This document shows positions 26,276 to 35,538 of a stretch of DNA of 64,000 bases, piece after piece. Below the pieces are notes generated by a model that did no database searches, was not told where the DNA came from, and saw only the letters and a program-made list of their open reading frames with translations. The position numbers and the translations under genes are program-made. Within the stretch, counting starts at the first letter, position 1; each line of letters starts with the position of its first letter. Source of the DNA: Bacillota bacterium (GTDB lineage: Bacteria > Bacillota > Clostridia > Lachnospirales > Lachnospiraceae); contig JAEYOQ010000062.1 in the NCBI GenBank assembly GCA_023411555.1, positions 84,584 through 148,583 on the forward strand, in the 5' to 3' direction.

Positions 26276-26914
26276 TTAATTACGGTATGCCACCAATCGG
26301 TGTATCGGATTTCCCATGGCAGAGAAACGCTCCTCATATTCTGTCATTATATTTCCTTCTGCATATTCACTATGATGTAAGTCATAGGTTACCTCACGCA
26401 GCTGCCATCCGGCAATACCTGCCTCTTCTACAGAGAAATCAAAGAGAGGACGATTATCTGTCTTAAAGTTAACTTCTCCTTCCTTCTTAAGACATTGGTC
26501 ATACCTTGCCAGAAATTCCTTGCTGGTTAGTCTCCTCTTTGCATGACGATCCTTAGGCCAGGGATCGGAGAAGTTAAGATAGATTCGGTCTATCTCGTCA
26601 CTGTCAAAGATAGTATTCAGGTATTCTGCATCGAAACGTATGAAATACAAGTTAGTCAGCTCTGTCTCCTTAACTTTCTCCAACGCTCTAAGAAGTACAC
26701 TTGAATATTTTTCTATTCCGATATAATTAATTTGTGGATTTTTCGCAGCCATCTCCATGATGAAACGCCCCTTCCCCATACCAATCTCAATATGCAGAGG
26801 GTGATCATTACCAAAAAGGTTCTTCCAATTTCCCTTCCATCTCTCCGGCTCCTGAACAACATACTCGTTGGCCGCAACAATTTCTCTAGAGCCTCTAATA
26901 TTCCTCAGTCTCAT
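26276..26914 (-). CDS. trmB: tRNA (guanine-N7-)-methyltransferase TrmB
   Basis: TrmB methylates G46 in the variable loop of tRNAs using S-adenosylmethionine. The 212-residue product starts MRLRNIRGSREIVAANEYVV after AAGGAGGAA. The SAM motif is LHIEIGMGKGRFIMEMA, and the family signature NFSDPWPKDRHAKRRLT includes the catalytic region. FKTDNRPLFDFSVEE is also conserved. The length is normal. Confidence 0.95.
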   Translation of the reverse strand: MRLRNIRGSREIVAANEYVVQEPERWKGNWKNLFGNDHPLHIEIGMGKGRFIMEMAAKNPQINYIGIEKYSSVLLRALEKVKETELTNLYFIRFDAEYLNTIFDSDEIDRIYLNFSDPWPKDRHAKRRLTSKEFLARYDQCLKKEGEVNFKTDNRPLFDFSVEEAGIAGWQLREVTYDLHHSEYAEGNIMTEYEERFSAMGNPIHRLVAYRN

Positions 26915-27130
26915 ATATTCCTCCTTGAATACTTTTCCTGTTTTAGCTTATACTGTGTTTTACATAGATATATAAGGTATCATTGTTCCAATTATAAATT
27001 CAATCATTACGTTCGTCAATTATTCCTTTTTGTATCAAATTTTTCCACCGCTTCTTTTAAAGTGATTTATTTTCTCTATTCTATATAGTATACTGAATAG
27101 GATAAAATTCATTATGAAAGGAGCTTATAT

Positions 27131-27748
27131 ATGAAGGTTCTTGCAATCAATGGAAGCCCAAAGCCAAAGGGTAACACTTATATGGCACTTAAGACTGTAT
27201 GTGATGAATTGGAAAACCAAGGTATTGAGACAGAGATAATTCATGTAGGCAATTTAGAGATTAAGGGCTGTATCAGCTGTTATCGCTGCAGCGAGGGCTA
27301 TTGTGTATTCTCTGATGATCAACTGCGTGGGATTGCAGATAAGGTATATGCTGCGGACGGTATTCTATTGGGAAGCCCTGTCTACTATGCAGGCATAGCA
27401 GGCACAATGAAAAGTTTTTTAGACCGACTGTTCTACCCAAGCAACGGCAAACTTCGCTTAAAGGTTGGTGCTTCCATTGCCGTTCCACGTCGCTCTGGCG
27501 GAGTTACTACCTTCGATCAGCTTAACAACTATTTCTTAATATCAGAAATGATGATAACTCCCTCCTATTACTGGAATGTAATTCACGGTGGAGCACCGGG
27601 AGAGATAACCCAGGATATGGAGGGTATGTGTGTACTTAAGAATCTGGCTAATAATATGGCCTGGATGATTAAGGTCAAAGATTATAGTAAGGATGCTTTT
27701 CCAATGCCTGATCCAAAACCGCGTGAATGGACGAATTTTATCAGATAA
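27131..27748 (+). CDS. Flavodoxin-fold NAD(P)H-dependent oxidoreductase with cysteine motif
   Basis: The 205-residue product starts MKVLAINGSPKPKGNTYMAL, the FMN phosphate-binding loop, and contains GILLGSPVYYAGIAGTMKSF, typical of NADPH-dependent FMN reductases. Residues about 46-58 carry GCISCYRCSEGYC, a compact C-x2-C-x2-C-x4-C motif like that of iron-sulfur flavoproteins, which carry a 4Fe-4S cluster next to FMN. The gene is monocistronic behind GAAAGGAG. The electron partners are unknown. Confidence 0.82.
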   Translation: MKVLAINGSPKPKGNTYMALKTVCDELENQGIETEIIHVGNLEIKGCISCYRCSEGYCVFSDDQLRGIADKVYAADGILLGSPVYYAGIAGTMKSFLDRLFYPSNGKLRLKVGASIAVPRRSGGVTTFDQLNNYFLISEMMITPSYYWNVIHGGAPGEITQDMEGMCVLKNLANNMAWMIKVKDYSKDAFPMPDPKPREWTNFIR

Positions 27749-28172
27749 AATTCACATTTACTGCTCTATTTTAAGTTTACAACAGAACATATCGTATAGT
27801 ACAATTGTATAGGCTATACAAAACATAAGCTTCATCGCCGTTTTGTGAATCACGTATTAATGGGATACGGACTTACAGACTTTCATTGATCAGGTTTTAT
27901 AGCCATCCTTAGCGGATTCTGTCTATGGATGGCTATCCCATGCAAATCTCGTGGTATATTAAGTAACATTTTCATGATACGTAAGCATGCATGCTCACGT
28001 ACCCGTTTCCTATATGTAAGCATTAGCATAAATCGTCCAAAATCCGTTAGTATCATAAGAAAAACATCTGGAATCTAACTTAGTATACTAATGTAGCAAT
28101 CAAAAGAATCGTATAACTTAATACGCCTCCGCTATAATGTTTCCAGTTTTTTAGAAAGGCAAGGTTTTAATC
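27749..28172. other. Intergenic region with two hairpins and a palindrome
   Basis: No gene is seen. A hairpin ATAGCCATCC/GGATGGCTAT (about 27899-27945) lacks a T-run. A 22-bp near-perfect palindrome lies at 27979-28000, with centre GCATGC and one mismatched pair. It could be an operator for the D,D-carboxypeptidase gene downstream. Confidence 0.4.
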
Positions 28173-29588
28173 ATGAAACGACAATTATTTGCTTGTATGA
28201 GCATTCTTATATTATTCCTATCAACGATATTTACCTCTGTACCGGTACAAGCTACTACTTCCGATGCTGATAAGACATGGCCAAACGGGCCGAGTGTCGT
28301 TGCTGAGTCAGCAATTGTTATGGAAGCCTCTACGGGGCTGATTCTTTATGAGAAAAATATAAATACAACCCACTACCCTGCAAGTATTACTAAAATTATG
28401 ACTGCATTACTTGCTATTGAGAATTCGAATTTAGGCGAGATCGTAACCTTTTCCAAAAAAGCTGTATTTGATGTTGATTTAGACAGCAGCCGCATCGGTA
28501 TCGATGTCGGCGAGCAGCTTACGATGCAGCAATGTCTTTATGGGATTTTATTAGAATCAGCAAACGAGGTTTCTTATGCTGTAGCCGAGCACGTAGCTGG
28601 CAGCGCCGAGGAATTTGCAAAAATGATGACCGAGCGTGCCAAGGAGCTTGGCTGTCTGAATACGAACTTCGCTAATCCTCATGGGTTACATGACGAGAAT
28701 CACTATACCACCAGCTATGATATGGCACTGATAACCAGAGAGGCAATGAAGAATGAAACCTTTCGCAAGATATTCAATGCCCGGACCTACCAGATTCCTC
28801 CTACTAATATTCAATCAGAAACCCGTTATCTAAGAAATCATCATAAATTTATACTAAAACAGGATTACCGCTACGATGATTGCATTGGAGGCAAGACCGG
28901 CTATACTTCGAACTCAAAGTTTACACTGGTATCTGTAGCCAAGCGTGGTGATTTGGAATTAATCTGTGTTGTTATGAGGGACAGTAGTAGCAAAAATCAA
29001 TATACGGATACACAACAGTTATTCGACTATGCCTTTGATAATTTTTCTATCTACCCTATTGCTGATTTGGAATCATCACAAGCATTAGCCGAATCTCCGA
29101 TGTTTACCCGTTATAATCCCTTGCTAAGCCAGACCTCCTCTCCAATCTCTACCGATGAGAAGGGATATCTAGTGTTACCGAATACAGCCTCCTTTGAGGA
29201 TGCACAGAAAGAGGTTACCTTCTACCCAGCATCACAACAGACCATAACCACGCACAATAAAACGGTAGTAGGAAAGATTTCATATACCTATAATGGTATG
29301 TATGTAGGCGGTGCTGACATTCTATATAATAATGACCAGCCCTTACAATTAAAACATTCTGAAGTAGAAAAAAATAACCCTACCTCCGCTCCCGAAAAAT
29401 CTGAGACGGTGAAAGAGGATCAAAGCCTTCGTCCGATTATTCTGGGTGGTATTGTAGGATTATTTGTTCTCATTATTATTCTTTATTTTGCTTTAGTCGA
29501 AGCTCCTCGTCTGAAACGTAGAAATGCTTATTATAGAAAACGGGCAAGACGAAAAGCTTTTAAGGATGATGATTTTCTGGATCTATAA
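28173..29588 (+). CDS. D-alanyl-D-alanine carboxypeptidase (PBP5/DacF family)
   Basis: This low-molecular-weight penicillin-binding protein trims the terminal D-Ala of peptidoglycan. The 471-residue product has a signal peptide (residues 1-27, ending VQA), the SITK active serine motif at 71-74, SAN in LLESANEVSYAV, and KTG in GGKTGYTSNSKFT. A C-terminal beta domain follows. A transmembrane helix near residues 427-448 with a basic cytosolic tail replaces the usual amphipathic anchor. The stop codon abuts the stop of the convergent next gene with no spacer. Confidence 0.92.
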   Translation: MKRQLFACMSILILFLSTIFTSVPVQATTSDADKTWPNGPSVVAESAIVMEASTGLILYEKNINTTHYPASITKIMTALLAIENSNLGEIVTFSKKAVFDVDLDSSRIGIDVGEQLTMQQCLYGILLESANEVSYAVAEHVAGSAEEFAKMMTERAKELGCLNTNFANPHGLHDENHYTTSYDMALITREAMKNETFRKIFNARTYQIPPTNIQSETRYLRNHHKFILKQDYRYDDCIGGKTGYTSNSKFTLVSVAKRGDLELICVVMRDSSSKNQYTDTQQLFDYAFDNFSIYPIADLESSQALAESPMFTRYNPLLSQTSSPISTDEKGYLVLPNTASFEDAQKEVTFYPASQQTITTHNKTVVGKISYTYNGMYVGGADILYNNDQPLQLKHSEVEKNNPTSAPEKSETVKEDQSLRPIILGGIVGLFVLIIILYFALVEAPRLKRRNAYYRKRARRKAFKDDDFLDL

Positions 29589-30611
29589 TTATTGACCGAA
29601 GGATGCAAATAAGGCTGCTATTTCATCTGCAGATAGTGCTTTGTTTGCGTCCTCATATAAAGGCGTAATTTCTTTTATTGGAGTTTGAGGCTCTATTACC
29701 TCCTGATTGCTTAATTCTCCCTGATTATCAACTATGCTCCAGTCGTTATTTAATTCTGTCTGTTCCGTATCAACACTTGAATTCCAGCCTATGTCTTCAT
29801 CCTCTGGGTAGGACGTCGTATCACTGTTCCAACCGCTAATTGCTGTATCCAACACAAGTTCTTTATCTTGCTCTGTTTCTGCATTCAGTTCTAATTCTGC
29901 TTCAGGCTCTATTTCTGTATCTAAGCCCCATCCCATCTCACCAACATCTTCTATCCTCGGTTCAGCATTAATAGCCCGACTGCTCTCGGGATTTTCCATA
30001 GAAGGTACCTGAACATTAATACTCATATTCTTCAATTCCTGTTGCAGTACCTGAGTGGTATCCTTAAGCTGGTCCGCTATCTTGTTCAGAACCTCTAGCG
30101 TCTCTGCCTGGTTTCCTGATTCAGCGATGACTTGCATCAATTGTCTTGTATTCTCTTTATTATGATTCACCTCAATGTTTAGGGCTTTCTTCTGACCCTC
30201 CATTGCCTTCATCTGTAAATCGATAAGCTTTTGAAGAGTATTAGCTTGATTTGCTTCCAAGACTTCTACTCTATTAATAATCTCCTCTAATTGCTTAGAA
30301 AGCACCTCTGTATTCTTCTTCGTCGCGGTATAGGAAGCTTTCTGTAGGTTCTGCATATCATTAACACGTTCATCCCAGCGTACGATATTCTGGTTGTGTA
30401 GCTGATCTATCTGACTTTTTATCACTTCGCTGTATTCCGATAGTTTACTACGAATGGAATCCATCAAAAGGTAACCTGTTATCAGTACTACTATGCCGAG
30501 TGCTATGACACTAAACAAATTTTCCTCCCCTAATTGAAAAAAATAAGCCTCTGCCATTACAGAGCCTAGAAAGCATAAACCAAAAAAAATAATGTTCAAT
30601 TTCTTTTTCAT
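29589..30611 (-). CDS. Membrane-anchored coiled-coil protein with C-terminal FliM-like peptide
   Basis: The 340-residue product has two hydrophobic segments (about residues 5-24 and 32-50), a long coiled coil (about 55-200), an acidic low-complexity region rich in Glu, Asp, Trp and Asn (about 205-320), and the C-terminal sequence LSADEIAALFASF. That peptide resembles the N-terminal LSQEEIDALL motif of FliM, which binds phospho-CheY. The rest matches no family I recognise. It may recruit a receiver-domain or motor protein to the membrane. It has no neighbour in an operon. Confidence 0.6.
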   Translation of the reverse strand: MKKKLNIIFFGLCFLGSVMAEAYFFQLGEENLFSVIALGIVVLITGYLLMDSIRSKLSEYSEVIKSQIDQLHNQNIVRWDERVNDMQNLQKASYTATKKNTEVLSKQLEEIINRVEVLEANQANTLQKLIDLQMKAMEGQKKALNIEVNHNKENTRQLMQVIAESGNQAETLEVLNKIADQLKDTTQVLQQELKNMSINVQVPSMENPESSRAINAEPRIEDVGEMGWGLDTEIEPEAELELNAETEQDKELVLDTAISGWNSDTTSYPEDEDIGWNSSVDTEQTELNNDWSIVDNQGELSNQEVIEPQTPIKEITPLYEDANKALSADEIAALFASFGQ

Positions 30612-30988
30612 ACTATGTTTGCCCCTATCCTAGACTAATTGGCGACTACGATGATGATGTTTGTCGCATTTTTATATATATCGTCACATGGCCCATAAAA
30701 ATTAATGTCTAGGACTAAAGTTTTATTTAATCTGTTTCATATGCCACTGAGACCTTTGTCGCATCGATTAAGGACCCTTAGCTTGCTTGCGCTTTCTCTT
30801 TTCATGTAGAACAAAGAGTCAGCTTACTGACTCTCACTTACCCAGAGGGCTTTTATTCATGAAAAGTGAATTGATTTATCAATTCTTCTTGTATCATAGT
30901 ACGCAATTTCCTCGTATGATATAAGAAAAGGGTCTGATAAAATCATATTATCAAACCCAGATTAATCATTTTTCTTTGTCTACTTAGC
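30612..30988. other. Structured intergenic region; includes the phoR terminator
   Basis: No gene is seen. Four paired elements occur: outer arms CTTTTCATG (30798-30806) and CATGAAAAG (30858-30866); a hairpin GAGTCAG/CTGACTC (30816-30833) inside them; GAATTGAT/ATCAATTC (30868-30885); and GGGT-TGATAA/TTATCA-ACCC (30930-30958). The last has a T-rich minus-strand exit and is the likely terminator of the pst-pho operon. The nested first two resemble a small structured RNA. Confidence 0.45.
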
Positions 30989-32413
30989 CTATTGGGTCTT
31001 ATCTGCCCCGGAAAGCTGGTCTGAATGTTTTGGAAGCCGTACCGTGAACCTTGTACCCTCCCCGATTTTACTTTGAACCTCTATGGAGCCATTGTAATAA
31101 TTTACAATATGCTTAACGATAGAAAGCCCAAGACCGGTCCCTCCTACTTTTTTACTACGTCCCTTATCAACTCGATAAAAGCGTTCAAATATTCTTACCT
31201 TAGCATCCTCCGGGATTCCTACTCCGGTATCTTCCACCATAATAACAATTTCATTTTGTTCGGAGGTTACCGTAACCTCTACCTTACCCTCCAGTTTATT
31301 ATATTTTATAGCATTCATGATCAAATTACTTAATAGCTCCCGAAGCTGCTGGGTATTGGCATACATCATGAGCGGCCTGCAATTAGTGCTGATGCTCACC
31401 TGATATTCCTGCGCTAATGGCTCTAGAGAGGTACAGACCTCCTTAACGAGGGGCGCAAGACGAACATCCGATAATGCCACCTCCGCTTCCTTTGTCTCCA
31501 GCCTTGATATCATAAGAATATCATTAATCAGACTTGTCATGTTGATGGTTTCCTTCTTGATTCTTGCCAGAAAGTCCTTCTTCATTCTCTCATCTGCTAC
31601 CATATTATTCTCCAGTAATTCCAGATAACCACGTACTGAAGTGAGAGGTGTCTTAAGCTCATGAGAAACATTGGAGAAGAACTCCTGGCGTACCATTCGT
31701 TCGAATTCAATCTGTTCTATGGATTCTTTAACGGACTGGGACATCTTCATAGTAGCATCCGCTATGACATTCATCTCGTTATATTTATATTTCTTAAAAT
31801 GAAATTCCGGCTTATCCTGCGATAGCTTGTCTAATTCGCCAGCAATTTCGTTCAATGGCTTTGCTACAGAGCTGGCAAAGCTATTCGCTATAAAGATAGA
31901 TATAATCAAAGTAATTCCTATACTGATTATAGTAGCAGGAATTAATAATCCGGCGTACTGCTCTACCCCAGAAAAAGGAATTGCCATACGAATAACGAAT
32001 TCTTTATTCTCCGAGATGCTGGCAACATATAGCATGGGTTGCCTTAATGTCTCAGATTTACGCATTGCATAGCCAAGACCATTTTTAAGTGCTTCCTTCA
32101 CCTCTTCACGGTCGTCATGATTTTCCATGGTGATACTGTCTTCTACCTCACTATCTGCAATAACCTTGCCGCTAAGATCAATTACGGTAAAGCGGGTCCG
32201 ATCATTCCCCTCCACCTGCTTTAGTGCATCTATCTGAGCCTTCAGATCACCCTTATAGTCGAGTCCATGATCTGTGATTTTTACTGTATATACCATATTT
32301 TCCTCAGTACGATCCAGTATGATCCGACTTATGGCAACACTAAAAATACTGCCGCTTAGGACAAGCGCCAGTGATACAATCAGTATAAATCTCTGAAAAA
32401 TTGCTCGTTTCAC
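30989..32413 (-). CDS. phoR: PhoR-like sensor histidine kinase
   Basis: The 474-residue kinase starts with GTG 32413 behind CGGAGGAAAT. It has transmembrane segments near residues 8-30 and 150-172 around a sensor region, then a HAMP/PAS-like stretch, the histidine box FFSNVSHELKTPLTSVRGYL, the N-box LLSNLIMNAIKYNK, and DTGVGIPED with GGTGLGLSIVKH. It follows the response regulator in the pst-phoU operon, so it probably controls the phosphate starvation response. The operon has its terminator at 30930-30958. Confidence 0.9.
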   Translation of the reverse strand: MKRAIFQRFILIVSLALVLSGSIFSVAISRIILDRTEENMVYTVKITDHGLDYKGDLKAQIDALKQVEGNDRTRFTVIDLSGKVIADSEVEDSITMENHDDREEVKEALKNGLGYAMRKSETLRQPMLYVASISENKEFVIRMAIPFSGVEQYAGLLIPATIISIGITLIISIFIANSFASSVAKPLNEIAGELDKLSQDKPEFHFKKYKYNEMNVIADATMKMSQSVKESIEQIEFERMVRQEFFSNVSHELKTPLTSVRGYLELLENNMVADERMKKDFLARIKKETINMTSLINDILMISRLETKEAEVALSDVRLAPLVKEVCTSLEPLAQEYQVSISTNCRPLMMYANTQQLRELLSNLIMNAIKYNKLEGKVEVTVTSEQNEIVIMVEDTGVGIPEDAKVRIFERFYRVDKGRSKKVGGTGLGLSIVKHIVNYYNGSIEVQSKIGEGTRFTVRLPKHSDQLSGADKTQ

Positions 32414-32431
32414 ATTTCCTCCGATAATTAG

Positions 32432-33112
32432 CTATGCCCTAGAGAATCGGTACCCAACACTTCGAACCGTCTTAATCCGCTCAACCCCAATCGTTCCAAG
32501 CTTCTGACGCAAGGTACGGATATGAATATCTAATGTTCTGGATTCTCCATCATATTCATAGCCCCAGATTTGATTTAAAAGCTCATCCCTGCTGACTACC
32601 CTTACATCATGTTCAATCAAATACATTAATAGCTCATATTCTTTATAAGTAAGCTCAACCGGAATATCATTGTTGGTTACCTCTCTCGTCTGAGGATTAA
32701 TCTTTAAGGTATCGATGATAATCATATCACTGATATCCTCATTTTTCGCTCTACGTAGCAGAGAACGTATCCTGGCTGCAAGCTCCAGAACTCCGAAGGG
32801 CTTAGTAATATAATCATCGGCACCAACGTCAAGCCCCATAACCTTGTCTAATTCCTTATCCTTTGCCGTAAGGCATATAACAGGAGTATTTTTTAATTGG
32901 ATATCCTGTCTTAATAGTCGAATTGCTGTTAAACCATCCATTCCGGGTAGCATCAGATCAAATATAGCCAGATCCGGCTGCTCCTCCTTCATATCCTGTA
33001 ATGCAGGTTCAGCAGCTTCATAGGCCTTTATGGAATAGCCGAAGCCCTCAAGCGCAATTTTAAGCAGCTCTCTGATATTCTCATCATCTTCGATTACATA
33101 GATTCGTTCCAT
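32432..33112 (-). CDS. phoP: PhoP-like response regulator (OmpR family)
   Basis: The start MERIYVIEDDENIRELLKIA at 33112, with GGAGA upstream, is preferred, giving 226 residues. The receiver has the phospho-Asp in LAIFDLMLPGMDGLTAIRLL and the lysine in DYITKPFGVLELAARIRSLL. The C-terminal winged helix contains ELTYKEYELLMYLIEH and LDIHIRTLRQKLG. Position between phoU and phoR indicates control of phosphate uptake genes. Confidence 0.92.
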   Translation of the reverse strand: MERIYVIEDDENIRELLKIALEGFGYSIKAYEAAEPALQDMKEEQPDLAIFDLMLPGMDGLTAIRLLRQDIQLKNTPVICLTAKDKELDKVMGLDVGADDYITKPFGVLELAARIRSLLRRAKNEDISDMIIIDTLKINPQTREVTNNDIPVELTYKEYELLMYLIEHDVRVVSRDELLNQIWGYEYDGESRTLDIHIRTLRQKLGTIGVERIKTVRSVGYRFSRA

Positions 33113-33139
33113 TATAATCTCCATTCTTTCATACACAGC

Positions 33140-33802
33140 TTATAGGATTCTAACGTTATTCACTGATCCAGTCTCATGGAATTCTGTCCATTCACAGATG
33201 TTTACTGCATGATCTCCGATCCGCTCAAAGTACTTTGCTATCATCAGTATATCGACACATTGATCCACTTGGTCGGAAGAAGCTCGTAGTAGGGATGCCA
33301 CCTCCTCCTTAACCTTATCAAATAGTTCATCTACAACATCATCTCGCTTCATGATGTTTCTTGCTTCTTCTACATTCACACTAGTAAATGCAAGAATTGC
33401 ATCATGAACCATTGATTTCGTAACAGCACCCATCTCAGGAATATGTTTTACCAGATCGTAAATCGGCTCCCGCTTCTCTCTGAGAATAAGCTCAGCGATA
33501 TCTGCAGCATGATCTCCAATCCGCTCCATATCTGTAACGACCTTTAATGCGGTTGTAACAATTCTCAAATCTCTGGCAACCGGCTGTTGTTTCAGAATGA
33601 GTGACAGACACCTTGCCTCTATAGTTTTTTCTATATCATTAACATTTCTATCTTCCTGTATTATTTCCATTGCCATTGCCTCATTTTGCTCTTCAAAGGC
33701 AACTAAGGTTTTTTCTATTGCAGCTTCAATGAGAGTCCCCATTTCAACGAGATTCTCCTTTAATAACTGGAGCTCGTATTCAAAGCTAAGTCGAGCTGTC
33801 AT
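33140..33802 (-). CDS. phoU: PhoU, phosphate signalling protein
   Basis: PhoU couples the Pst transporter to the PhoR kinase and dampens phosphate import. The 220-residue product is all-helical, with two repeats of the PhoU signature: ERIGDHAADIAEL in the first half and ERIGDHAVNICEW in the second. Acidic EXXXD metal-binding positions are present. It lies 61 bases after pstB and 27 bases before phoP, with an AAGGAGGAA site. Confidence 0.95.
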   Translation of the reverse strand: MTARLSFEYELQLLKENLVEMGTLIEAAIEKTLVAFEEQNEAMAMEIIQEDRNVNDIEKTIEARCLSLILKQQPVARDLRIVTTALKVVTDMERIGDHAADIAELILREKREPIYDLVKHIPEMGAVTKSMVHDAILAFTSVNVEEARNIMKRDDVVDELFDKVKEEVASLLRASSDQVDQCVDILMIAKYFERIGDHAVNICEWTEFHETGSVNNVRIL

Positions 33803-33863
33803 AATAGTTCCTCCTTATAATGATAATTATAGTTGAAGTGGTTTCTCGTGTCAAATCCTGACA

Positions 33864-34622
33864 TCAACCGAATCTTCCCGTAATGTAATCCTCTGTTCTC
33901 TTATCAACCGGCCTGGTGAACAGAGCATCTGTCTGGGCAAACTCAATTACCTCTCCAACAAGAAAGAAAGCTGTATAATCCGAGATTCTAGCCGCCTGCT
34001 GCATATTGTGGGTAACAATAGCAACTGTATACTTTTCCTTCAATTCAGACATTAGATCCTCTATCTTCAATGTAGAGATTGGATCAAGTGCAGAGGTTGG
34101 CTCATCCATCAGAATTACCTCCGGCTCTACTGCTAAGGCTCTGGCAATGCAAAGTCTTTGCTGCTGGCCTCCGGACAATCCAAGTGCCGATTTCTTAAGT
34201 CTATCCTTTACCTCATCGAAGAGAGCTGCTCCTCGGAGACTTTCCTCTACAATCTGATCTAGCTTTGCCTTTGATTTCATCCCATGGATTCTCGGGCCAT
34301 AGGCTACATTATCATAGATAGACATGGGAAATGGATTGGGTTGCTGAAATACCATACCAATCTTTTTACGAAGTAAGGTTGTATCAACCCTCTGATCGTA
34401 GATATTCTCGCCATCCAGAGCAACTAAACCTTCTATCCTTACGCATGTGATGAGATCATTCATACGGTTTAGGGTCTTTAGAAAGGTTGATTTTCCACAA
34501 CCTGAGGGACCGATGAATGCAGTAATGGCTTTTTCCTTTATATTCATATCAATACCCTTTAATGCATGATTAATGCCATAATAAAGGTGCAAATTCCTAG
34601 TATTTATCTTATCCTTTAACAT
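33864..34622 (-). CDS. pstB: PstB, phosphate ABC transporter ATPase
   Basis: PstB powers high-affinity phosphate import through PstCA. The start at ATG 34622 (MLKDKINTRNLHLYYGINHA) has CGGAG upstream and gives 252 residues, the normal size. Motifs are Walker A GPSGCGKST, signature LSGGQQQRLCIARALAV, Walker B VILMDEPTSALDP and H-loop IVTHNMQQA. It is the third gene of the pst operon. Confidence 0.96.
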   Translation of the reverse strand: MLKDKINTRNLHLYYGINHALKGIDMNIKEKAITAFIGPSGCGKSTFLKTLNRMNDLITCVRIEGLVALDGENIYDQRVDTTLLRKKIGMVFQQPNPFPMSIYDNVAYGPRIHGMKSKAKLDQIVEESLRGAALFDEVKDRLKKSALGLSGGQQQRLCIARALAVEPEVILMDEPTSALDPISTLKIEDLMSELKEKYTVAIVTHNMQQAARISDYTAFFLVGEVIEFAQTDALFTRPVDKRTEDYITGRFG

Positions 34623-34656
34623 TTTGATCTCCGTTCTGCCCATTCTAGCATATTTT

Positions 34657-35538
34657 CTATTTATTCACATTGAATTTATCGGAAAGATACTTCGTCAGCC
34701 TATTAATCCCGAATACAATTACTAATAATACCAAGGCAATCCCAAAGGCTGCATCATACTGAGCCTTCTCCATACTAAGGAAAAGCTGTATCGTTAACGT
34801 ACCACCGGGTTGAACCACCTTCTCAAGTAATCCTTCACCGTACTGTCCCAGCTTTGGCAGTAGATAGCCGCTTCCAGCAGTGAATAATAGGGCTGCTGAT
34901 TCACCTACAATACGCCCGATGGATAGGATGATTCCGGTAATAATGCCGGGCATAGCAGAAGGTAGGAGTATGGTTCGAATCATATACCATTTTGTAGCAC
35001 CAATCCCTAATGCCCCACTGCGATAGCTTACCGGTACCGTCTTTAGTGCCTCCTGAGTATTTCTTGTAATAAGAGGTAGTACCATAAGAGAAAGAGTCAA
35101 TGCACCTGTAAGAATGGAATAGCCCAACTTTAAAGTAGTCCCAAAGAATACGTAACCAAATAGTCCAAAGATGATAGAAGGAATTCCTGCTAAGGTCTCC
35201 GTCGTAAACTCAATCAGGCTGACCAATCTCCCAGCCTTCGCATATTCATTCAGATAAATGGCTGCTCCTATCCCAAAGGGAACTGCAATAAGTAAGGTTA
35301 TTAGGATAATATATATGGTATTTACAATATTCCCAGCGATACCGAAGGTCCCCTTGATTGCACTAGGTATCGTAGTCAGAAAGGACCAGCTGATGGCTGA
35401 TACTCCTCGATATGCAACATAAGCAACAATACCTACTAATAATATGATCGAAATCGAAGCACAAAAATATATTACCGCATGTGCGAAAGTCTCTAAAGTT
35501 CGTCTGTTCTTTTTATAAATACTATTCTCTGTCAGCAT
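34657..35538 (-). CDS. pstA: PstA, phosphate ABC transporter permease
   Basis: This is the second permease subunit of the phosphate importer. The start at ATG 35538 overlaps the pstC end by 17 bases; a GTG 12 bases earlier lies within the ribosome site. About six transmembrane helices are visible, with the conserved segment ETLAGIPSIIFGLFGYVFFG and the EAA loop QEALKTVPVSYRSGALGIGA. The length of 293 residues is standard. Confidence 0.95.
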   Translation of the reverse strand: MLTENSIYKKNRRTLETFAHAVIYFCASISIILLVGIVAYVAYRGVSAISWSFLTTIPSAIKGTFGIAGNIVNTIYIILITLLIAVPFGIGAAIYLNEYAKAGRLVSLIEFTTETLAGIPSIIFGLFGYVFFGTTLKLGYSILTGALTLSLMVLPLITRNTQEALKTVPVSYRSGALGIGATKWYMIRTILLPSAMPGIITGIILSIGRIVGESAALLFTAGSGYLLPKLGQYGEGLLEKVVQPGGTLTIQLFLSMEKAQYDAAFGIALVLLVIVFGINRLTKYLSDKFNVNK

